Positions 58,901 to 64,000 of a stretch of DNA of 64,000 nt are shown piece by piece. Numbering within the stretch: position 1 is the first letter of the stretch; every line of letters begins with the position of its first letter. The translations under genes were made by a program, and so were the position numbers. The notes beneath the pieces are model-generated. The model did no database searches. It was not told the DNA's origin and worked only from the letters and a program-made list of their open reading frames with translations. This stretch comes from Limnomonas spitsbergensis. Lineage: Eukaryota; Chlorophyta; Chlorophyceae; Chlamydomonadales. The stretch lies in the NCBI GenBank assembly GCA_037349105.1, contig JAYJMM010000057.1, positions 62,001 through 126,000 of the forward strand. Reading direction: 5' to 3'.

Positions 58901-61900
58901 AGTCATGCTCAGCTCTTTCTGTGTTCCTGCAGGGGTGCGCACTTGTGCCCCCCACAGTTTGGCGCCCACGCAGCGGAGCCTTTTTGAGCGGGGACCAGAG
59001 GTGTTATGTCATTGAGTTGTGCCCCCCTTGCTCTTGCCTGTCGGTGTAGGTGTGGTTCATGGGGACCTCAAGCCTGAGAACATGTTGGTGAATGCCGTGG
59101 GGGACCTGAAGCTAGCGGACTTCGGATCGGCACGGTGCGTTGAACAGTGGCATGATAGATTAACTCTGCGTTGTACAGTGTGGCATGATCCATCAACTCT
59201 GCGTTGAACAGTGTGGCATAATCCATCAACTCTGTGTTGTCTATGTCCTGGGTGTCTGGCCATGATGGACAAGACACAGGGCAACATTTTTTTAGTTGGC
59301 AGGCTTTGATTCGTGAGGTGCATCAGGTCTCATATTTCAGTGCCCTGAGCCCATCCTTGCCTGCCCTGCTCTCCCTCACCTTTCGTCTCCCCCACTCACC
59401 CTTCCCTGCCCTCTTGCCCTCATTCTCCGCTTACTCGCGGTCAATGTCCCTCACTCTTCCCCACTCTCTCTCTCTTACCGGTCACTCTATGTTCACTTGT
59501 CCCTCACTCTTTCCCACTCTCCCTCACACCACCAGAGTTATCAACGATAACAGCAGCAACAGCAAGCTGTCCTGTACGCCTGCATTCCAGCCGCCTGAGG
59601 CTGTCAATGGCGGCACCATGACGTCCCCAGGGACCTTGGTGGTCAAGGTGCCGCCCGACCCGTACTCCGCAGACGTGTGGGCGCTAGGCGTCTGCCTGTA
59701 CTGCTTTGTGTATGGGCGGATGCCTTTCCAGGGGAGCTGCTCGCTGGATGTCAGCAGAGCTATCTTGCATGTGGAGGTCAGTGGGCAGCATAGAGAGGGG
59801 AGGGGGACGGGTTTGTTGGGAAGCTGTTGAAGGTGCGCGGGAAGCTGTTGGAAGTGCGTGGGAAGCTGTTGGAGGTGCGTGGGAAGCTTTTGAATAGGGG
59901 GGGAGGCAGAGGCATTTCATATGGAGAGAGTGAGGAGGGGGCAGGCTGATGTAAGTTTGCAGCTTTTGGAGGTGTGATGTACCAGGTGACAAAAAAAAGC
60001 GTTTTGTCTCTGGTTTTGTTTCTGTTCTGCCGCACTCTGTGGCTTAAGGCCTGTAGTGGGTGTAGTGGGTGTTGGTTGGTGCCCATAATACCCACAGCAT
60101 AGCCATGTTGCGCTCGCGTATACCCCGCTGCTGGACTCCAGTAGCTTGAGGCCTGTATGTATTGTTGGGTAAGCAGAGCATCCTTGTATGCGCAATACCA
60201 TTATATTCTGTGTTGCCCAGTTGTCCTGATGCTTTCTGGTGCTGAAGGCGTGTGTATGTTGGTGTGTATGCAGGTGTCATACCCGCCAGAGGTGCGCGTG
60301 TCGCGGGAGATCCTGCACCTCTTCTCTCAGGTCTTCATAAAGGACCCCACTGAGCGCATCACGCTGCAGGTAATGGTGTGGGAAGGAGGGCAGTGGAAAG
60401 GGATAGAGAGCCAGATACGCGTGCACATTCAAATATGCATGCACATTCAAATATGCGTGCACATTCAAATATGCGTGCACATTCAAATACACATGCACAT
60501 TCAAGGACCCCACTGAGCGCATCGCATTACGGGTAACTGCGCGAGCTGACAATGGAAACGGAATGGGGGGCAGTGGCTAGGGGGATTAAGCGCCAAAAAC
60601 ATGGTTGAAATGGTTGTTTGGAGTTACCTCTGTTACATTCGTATCCTGGCTTTCCTGCAGCTGGTCCCTCTCCTCCCACCCCCCCTCTCATTCTTCTCAC
60701 ACCTTTCCCCTACCGTTCTACCCTCCATTTTATTCCATGCCTCTTTTCCTTCCCCTTCCCTATTATTCTCACACTTCTCTCCTCTCACCCCCCCCCCCCC
60801 CCTATCTTTCTCTGTTCTCACTCATTTATCCAGGGCATTATGTCGCATCCTTGGACGACAAACAGGGGGCGCTCACCTCTTTTATCACTCCCTCTCTTAC
60901 TAATTCCCCCCACGTTTGTTATCCAGGGCATGATGTCGCATCCTTGGACCACTAACCGAGGCCACTCACCTCTACAGACCCTGTGCCAACTGCACATGCC
61001 GCAAAAGGCACCCACTGTAAGTCATCTCAAGGGCCAGGGCTTTCTGCAATGCACTTAAACTGTATGGGTTTACAAATACCAATGGCATCTGCCTCATATC
61101 TGTAATCCTGTATCGGACTGCATTACTGATAGTTTTAAGAGGGCAAGCATAGAGGGCAAGCAAGCATTGGATGTAAGGGCGTTGTCATCTTCAGGTTGCT
61201 ACGGCAAAGTTCAGGGATGGGGCCCTATCTGTAAATGTGTTGCTGCCCAGCAGCCAGCCGACAGTGGTCTAGAACGCACTTCTGATGAATCAACATTAAC
61301 CTGTATGAGGGCAACCTGTATGAGGGCAACCTGTATGAGGGCAACCTGTATGAGGGCAACCTGTATGAGGGCAACCTGTATGAGGGCAACCTGTATGAGG
61401 GCAACCTGTATGAGGGCAACCTGTATGAGGGCAACCTGTATGAGGGCAACCTGTATGAGGGCAACCTGTATGAGGGCAACCTGTATGAGGGCAACCTGTA
61501 TGAGGGCAACCTGTATGAGGGCAACCTGTATGAGGGCAACCTGTATGAAGGCAACCTGTATGAGGGCAACCTGTATGAGGGCAACCTGTATGAGGGCAAC
61601 CTGTATGAAGGCAACCTGTATGAGGGCAACCTGTATGAGGGCAACCTGTATGAGGGCAACCTGTATGAGGGCAACCTGTATGAAGGCAACCTGTATGAGG
61701 GCAACCTGTATGAGGGCAACCTGTATGAGGGCAACCTGTATGAGGGCAACCTGTATGAGGGCAACCTGTATGAGGGCAACCTGTATGAGGGCAACCTGTA
61801 TGAGGGCAACCTGTATGAGGGCAACCTGTATGAGGGCAACCTGTATGAGGGCAACCTGTATGAGGGCAACCTGTATGAGGGCAACCTGTATGAGGGCAAC

Positions 61901-64000
61901 CTGTATGAGGGCAACCTGTATGAAGGCAACCTGTATGAGGGCAACCTGTATGAGGGCAACCTGTATGAGGGCAACCTGTATGAAGGCAACCTGTATGAAG
62001 GCAACCTGTATGAGGGCAACCTGTATGAGGGCAACCTGTATGAGGGCAACCTGTATGAGGGCAACCTGTATGAGGGCAACCTGTCTGTTTTAGTCAATGG
62101 CCATCTAAGCCTAAAATTTCATGCACCCCGTTGGGGGGGCGGACCCCCTTGGTGAGGGTGTGAGGTCAGCGCCGCTTGTCGTGTTTGTGAATGATTACTT
62201 TTCCCCCCGGGTACGCCATGCAGGTGACCCAGGGCGAGGCGGTGCATGCTGTGTCCCGCTCCCCGTTTGTGTCGGTCATCCGAGCTCGCCTGATGGAGAA
62301 GAAATGCCGGACTGGGGAATATCTCTTCAGGTACCGCGAGTTGTGCGGGATGGCAGGTTTTGCGGTTTGGGAGGGGGTTAGTAATGGATTTGAGCCCATG
62401 CCTCAACACTCATGCATCCACGTCTGACAGTATATTGACTTACCATAGAACGCCTTAGACTCCGAGCACCCCACAAAAAAAGTTTTGTTTTTTGTCGCGC
62501 CGCTAGAAAGAGTTTTTAAAATGGTCGCGCAGCGACGAAATTTTAATTTAATTTTATGTCGTGCAGCAGTTAATTTAATTTAACATCGCGCATCACTGGA
62601 AATAAAATAAATTTCCTTCCGCGCAGCACTTTCAGCCAGTACAGTAAAACTTAAATAAAACCCTCAAGGTCAGCAAAGTCATCATACGGTTGTCAAAATT
62701 CATCCACCTCCGCTTCGCGGTCAGGAAAAGTCATCATAGTCATCCTCCTCCGGTACACGGTCAGCAAAAGTCAGCATGGTCATCATCATCATCATCATCC
62801 GTCTCCTCCTCCTCCTCCGTCTCCTCGTACTCCTCCCACTCCCCCTCCTCCACCTCCTCCTTCTCTGCCTGCCTACTAGTTTTCTTAAAGTTGTTTAATA
62901 TAGATGGTTGTTTCATTGACCAAATTATGTCACATGCAAGGCGCCGCATGGACATCAGGTGACACAAACTGTACAACCATTTTACGAACGGGATATGCTC
63001 GGCAAAGTGCTCTACGCCACCACTTAAAAATGGCCCTTCACCTTGCCATGTTGCCTGGAACATGAACAGTACTAGTAGTAGGAAGCGTAAGCTACCTAAG
63101 TCTATGCTCTTTAAACTTAAGAAGGAGGGGGGCGAGAAGGAGGAGGGTGAGAAGAAGGAGGCAGAGAAGAAGGAGGCCGAGAGGAAGGAAGACGAGAAGA
63201 AGGAGGACAAGAAGAAGGAGGTGGAGGCGGAGGAGGAGGGGGAGGAGGATGAGGAGGTGAGGGAGGCGAGGGAGGATGAGGAGGATTGGAAGGCCACGCA
63301 GGCTGAGGATAGGCGTTGGCGATTCGACTGGCGAGCCAAGTGGATGGAGGCTGAACTGAGCAGTAATGCTAGCTACGAGTACCGGTAGTGCTCATCTGAG
63401 TCACCAGTAGTGTTCATATGCAGGGCTATTTGGGCACACTTGACAAGGATGACTAAACGGATGTCGAATCAAACAGTCGCGCGCTAGCGCGCGAATTTTT
63501 GTAAAAGCTGCTGTTTTTAATTCATACCGCGCACCCCCAAAACAGATGTTTGGGCACCTGACTGACGCTCCGCGCAGCGGCGTTTCTTGAATTAATATTA
63601 GCGCGCAGCCATGTCTGCGCACCCCAAAAATTATTTACTTCCGAGCGCAGTCAAAGTCGTTCTATGGTCTATGCATTAAGTTGAGTCTGCTTTGTTGTGT
63701 TGGTTGATTGTTTTGTTTACTGCTGAGTGCAGACCCCTCCTTAAAGCCAAATCAGTGAACAGAAAACGCTGATAACTCTGAAATGCAGACCTTTATGTAG
63801 GTAGGGTGGAGGAGGAGGAGGTTCTTTGGTGTCCTTTACCCTTAACCCCTGATCTCCTCCCAGGGAGGGTGAAGAGGCGCACTCTGTGTTCATGATCATG
63901 GCGGGCGTCGTGGAGATGGTCAAGTCGCGGCCAGCAACCAAGGGCGGGTTGAGGGTTGTGGGGAGTGGCGCGCAGCTGGAGGATATTGGGGAGTCAATGT
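46923..64000 (+). CDS. Acylated CaMKK/SnAK-like protein kinase with cyclic-nucleotide-binding domain (3' truncated by window)
   Basis: A Ser/Thr kinase, likely membrane-tethered. Exons: 46923-46975, 47148-47215, 47333-48021, 48657-48770, 50432-50511, 50852-50942, 51331-51494, ~52643-52737 (uncertain), 52884-52937, 54502-54540, 54919-55013, 55579-55643, 56568-56668, 58367-58437, 59050-59134, 59536-59776, 60274-60369, 60927-61016, 62224-62330, 63864 onward. The protein starts MGCAASK (myristoyl-Gly2, likely palmitoyl-Cys3), then a Ser-rich region. Kinase motifs: [115 protein letters not shown] and HGD (not HRD) fit CaMKK and plant SnAK/GRIK kinases. A long insert lies between Lys and helix C. 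C-terminal [11 protein letters not shown] and [21 protein letters not shown] mark a cNMP-binding fold. The join across 51494-52884 is not in phase as read. Confidence 0.88.
48540..48640 (+). repeat. Short tandem repeat CTCACCCAGCATGACAC
   Basis: Three to four units of about 22-30 bp immediately before the acceptor of kinase exon 4. Confidence 0.75.
48830..49345 (+). repeat. Degenerate ~25-30-bp repeat family in kinase intron 4
   Basis: About fifteen imperfect units share GGAATCATACTGCGGTACA or close variants. There is enough divergence that the array must be old relative to the other satellites. Confidence 0.8.
51525..51622 (-). repeat. Dispersed ~150-bp family, partial copy (minus orientation)
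   Basis: It contains GGGCTGATTGGGACCATATC and TTGACTGGCCTGCAGCTAG, a degraded reverse complement of the core. It lies in kinase intron 7. Confidence 0.6.
52072..52378 (+). repeat. 129-bp tandem repeat, about 2.4 copies
   Basis: The unit starts GTGCTGGCCTTGGTTGTGTC and the second and third copies begin near 52201 and 52330. Copies are almost identical. It lies in kinase intron 7. Confidence 0.92.
52982..53465 (-). mobile_element. Non-autonomous hAT-like transposon with 8-bp target duplication
   Basis: The left end is CAGGGGTCTACAA, and the right end read inward on the minus strand is CAGGGCTCTACAA. Both sides are flanked by GAGGAAAT (52974-52981 and 53466-53473), a perfect 8-bp target duplication as hAT elements make. 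The element is 484 bp and too short for a transposase. It holds a complete 83-residue frame on the minus strand (52989-53240) starting [17 protein letters not shown], perhaps the remnant first exon of the parent's transposase. It sits in kinase intron 9, antisense. Confidence 0.88.
53669..54369 (+). mobile_element. TA-flanked terminal-inverted-repeat element, copy 1 (701 bp)
   Basis: The left end is CCGTAAACCGTCTTTGACTC and the right end, inverted, is CCGTAAAACGCCTTAGACTT. TA flanks both sides. Internal landmarks are AT-rich with many GTGCGCG blocks, including GCGCTAGCGCGCGACTG and TTAAATTAAATTAAAATTTC. Both outer parts match, in inverse order and strand, the element at 62443-63667. The middle (about 53890-54080) is unique and contains a tRNA-like sequence. 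It lies in kinase intron 9. Confidence 0.82.
53985..54047 (-). other. tRNA-like sequence (A and B boxes), possible SINE head or tRNA pseudogene
   Basis: On the minus strand: GGGGGGCTCAGTGGTA (acceptor and A-box-like), then CAGTCCAACCTGAGGTC and GGTTCGGATCC, one base off the B-box consensus GGTTCGANTCC. The T-arm pairing is poor and the 3' acceptor strand does not pair with the G run, so it is unlikely to be a functional tRNA. It is nested in the TA-flanked element. Confidence 0.5.
54715..54862 (-). repeat. Dispersed ~150-bp family, best-preserved copy (minus orientation)
   Basis: It contains GCCGCCAGGCGGTCATTACT, GGGCCGATTGGGACCAAACC, TTGAGCAGCCTACAACCAG and GTAGGCCGTGATGTAGCTGA. It serves as the reference for the other copies. 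It lies in kinase intron 10. Confidence 0.85.
56148..56332 (+). repeat. 14-bp satellite GTTGCATCAGCCCT
   Basis: Thirteen almost perfect units lie in kinase intron 12, just before the junction repeats at 56340. Confidence 0.95.
56340..56567 (+). repeat. Two extra copies of the 3' splice junction of kinase exon 13
   Basis: Three tandem ~105-bp blocks each read GCCCCCTCTTCGCCYGCTGC-like pyrimidine tract, CTCTCAG acceptor, then CCCCCCTGGTGGCAGTCA and ATGTT. Only the third leads into the real exon (56568-56668, [14 protein letters not shown]). In the second, ATCATTAAC replaces ATCATCGAC and an extra C shifts the frame. The first lacks the ATCAT. Confidence 0.88.
56672..58072 (+). repeat. GGGCT/GGACT pentanucleotide array
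   Basis: This is 1.4 kb of (GGGCTGGGCT)n with GGACA, GGACT and GGCTA variants and a GATGGGATGG/GGGGGTGGGG section at 56940-57130. It begins 4 bp after the donor of kinase exon 13 (AACAG|GTGAAGGCTGGGCTGG). The variant GGCTA is concentrated at the far end. Confidence 0.97.
59131..59238 (+). repeat. Tandem copies of the kinase exon-15 donor region
   Basis: The donor reads GCACG|GTGCGTTGAACAGTGG. Two further copies, CTCTGCGTTGTACAGTGTGG and CTCTGCGTTGAACAGTGTGG, each followed by CATRATCCATCAA, lie within 100 bp. Period is about 39 bp. Confidence 0.85.
59815..59897 (+). repeat. 21-bp tandem repeat, four units
   Basis: The unit is GGAAGCTGTTGGAGGTGCGTG, in kinase intron 16, about 40 bp after the donor. 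Confidence 0.88.
60370..60540 (+). repeat. 18-bp repeats plus a second copy of the kinase exon-17 end and donor
   Basis: Five units of ATGCGTGCACATTCAAAT (60425-60504) are followed by AAGGACCCCACTGAGCGCAT and CGCATTACGG|GTAACT, a copy of the real exon end AAGGACCCCACTGAGCGCAT, CACGCTGCAG|GTAATG at 60340-60369. The copy has a plausible donor. Confidence 0.88.
60834..60893 (+). other. Duplicate of kinase exon 18 (possible alternative exon)
   Basis: Acceptor ATCCAG| then GGCATTATGTCGCATCC reads [16 protein letters not shown], against [19 protein letters not shown] in the exon at 60927-61016. The copy stays open in the same frame and extends with no clear donor to about 60926, so a longer retained version is also possible. 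Confidence 0.7.
61303..62085 (+). repeat. 15-bp satellite ACCTGTATGAGGGCA
   Basis: About 52 units that are perfect except for a single G/A change (GAGGGC to GAAGGC) in seven or so units. It is in kinase intron 18. Because 15 is a multiple of 3, both strands are open over the whole array. Confidence 0.98.
62443..63667 (-). mobile_element. TA-type terminal-inverted-repeat element, copy 2 (1225 bp), inverted relative to copy 1
   Basis: The left end is CCATAGAACGCCTTAGACTC and the right end, inverted, is CCATAGAACGACTTTGACTG. TA precedes the left end; the right flank reads TC TA. Its outer ~210 bp on each side match copy 1 at 53669-54369 in inverted order. The longer middle carries a Lys/Glu-rich frame on the plus strand and an acidic frame on the minus strand, so this could be nearer to the full-length parent. 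It lies in kinase intron 19. Confidence 0.82.
63062..63388 (+). CDS. Lys/Glu-rich open frame inside the TIR element
   Basis: A 108-codon frame from [17 protein letters not shown] through repeated [16 protein letters not shown] to [17 protein letters not shown]. The highly charged middle is encoded by GAG/AAG repeats and would be a coiled coil if translated. No family is recognised. An opposite-strand frame (62761-63339) with [18 protein letters not shown] is an equally good candidate for real coding sequence. Confidence 0.25.
   Translation: MNSTSSRKRKLPKSMLFKLKKEGGEKEEGEKKEAEKKEAERKEDEKKEDKKKEVEAEEEGEEDEEVREAREDEEDWKATQAEDRRWRFDWRAKWMEAELSSNASYEYR

Noticed and set aside
61167..62097. ~300-codon frames MRATC (plus) and RLPSY (minus)
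   Set aside because: Produced by a perfect 15-bp array in a kinase intron; both strands open for the same reason.

Overview
The window is nuclear DNA of a green alga, most probably a chlamydomonadalean relative of Chlamydomonas or Haematococcus. Genes are split into many short exons with GT-AG introns that keep phase when joined. Exons are rich in Ala/Gln/Gly codons, TGTAA-type 3' signals occur, and the gene content fits the green lineage. There is no bacterial or organellar organisation. The organism call is an inference; I cannot name the species.

Layout. 1-88 (-): a scrap of an exon, possibly glycosyltransferase. 1463-4692 (-): a classical protein tyrosine phosphatase with every catalytic motif; its N-terminus is not settled. 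6344-26144 (-): a complete 21-exon PLAA/Doa1/Ufd3 homologue (7 WD40 blades, PFU, PUL) whose exons join into one 832-residue frame. 26186-39419 (+): a large SBP-box transcription factor with ankyrin repeats and a Cys-rich tail, the architecture of the copper regulator CRR1. It starts head-to-head with the PLAA gene, 41 bp away. 40102-43945 (-): a C2-domain protein. 43946-46922: intergenic, with a decayed L1-like nuclease fragment and tandem repeats. 46923-64000 (+, runs off the end): a kinase with an MGC acylation start, a CaMKK/SnAK-like catalytic domain carrying HGD instead of HRD, and a cyclic-nucleotide-binding domain. Gene order is -, -, + (divergent from PLAA), - (convergent with CRR1-like), +.

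The unusual feature of the window is its introns. They are loaded with tandem repeats, and in at least a dozen places the repeat unit is a copy of the neighbouring splice junction. In PLAA a 20/26-bp satellite fills a 4.1-kb intron, and each unit carries a CAG|GTAYGCC donor copied from the adjacent exon end. A 49-bp satellite carries about 49 copies of the next exon's donor and is organised in 147-bp triplets. Smaller cases occur in all three long genes at both 5' and 3' splice sites, including an in-frame duplicated kinase exon. I regard this splice-junction amplification as the most novel observation here.

Mobile DNA: an intact non-autonomous hAT-like element with a perfect 8-bp target duplication (52982-53465), two inverted relatives of a TA-flanked terminal-inverted-repeat element (53669-54369 and 62443-63667), a tRNA-like sequence nested in one of them, and a ~150-bp dispersed family with at least ten copies in both orientations, mostly in introns.

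All exon boundaries were read by eye from splice consensus, phase continuity and family motifs, without transcript evidence.
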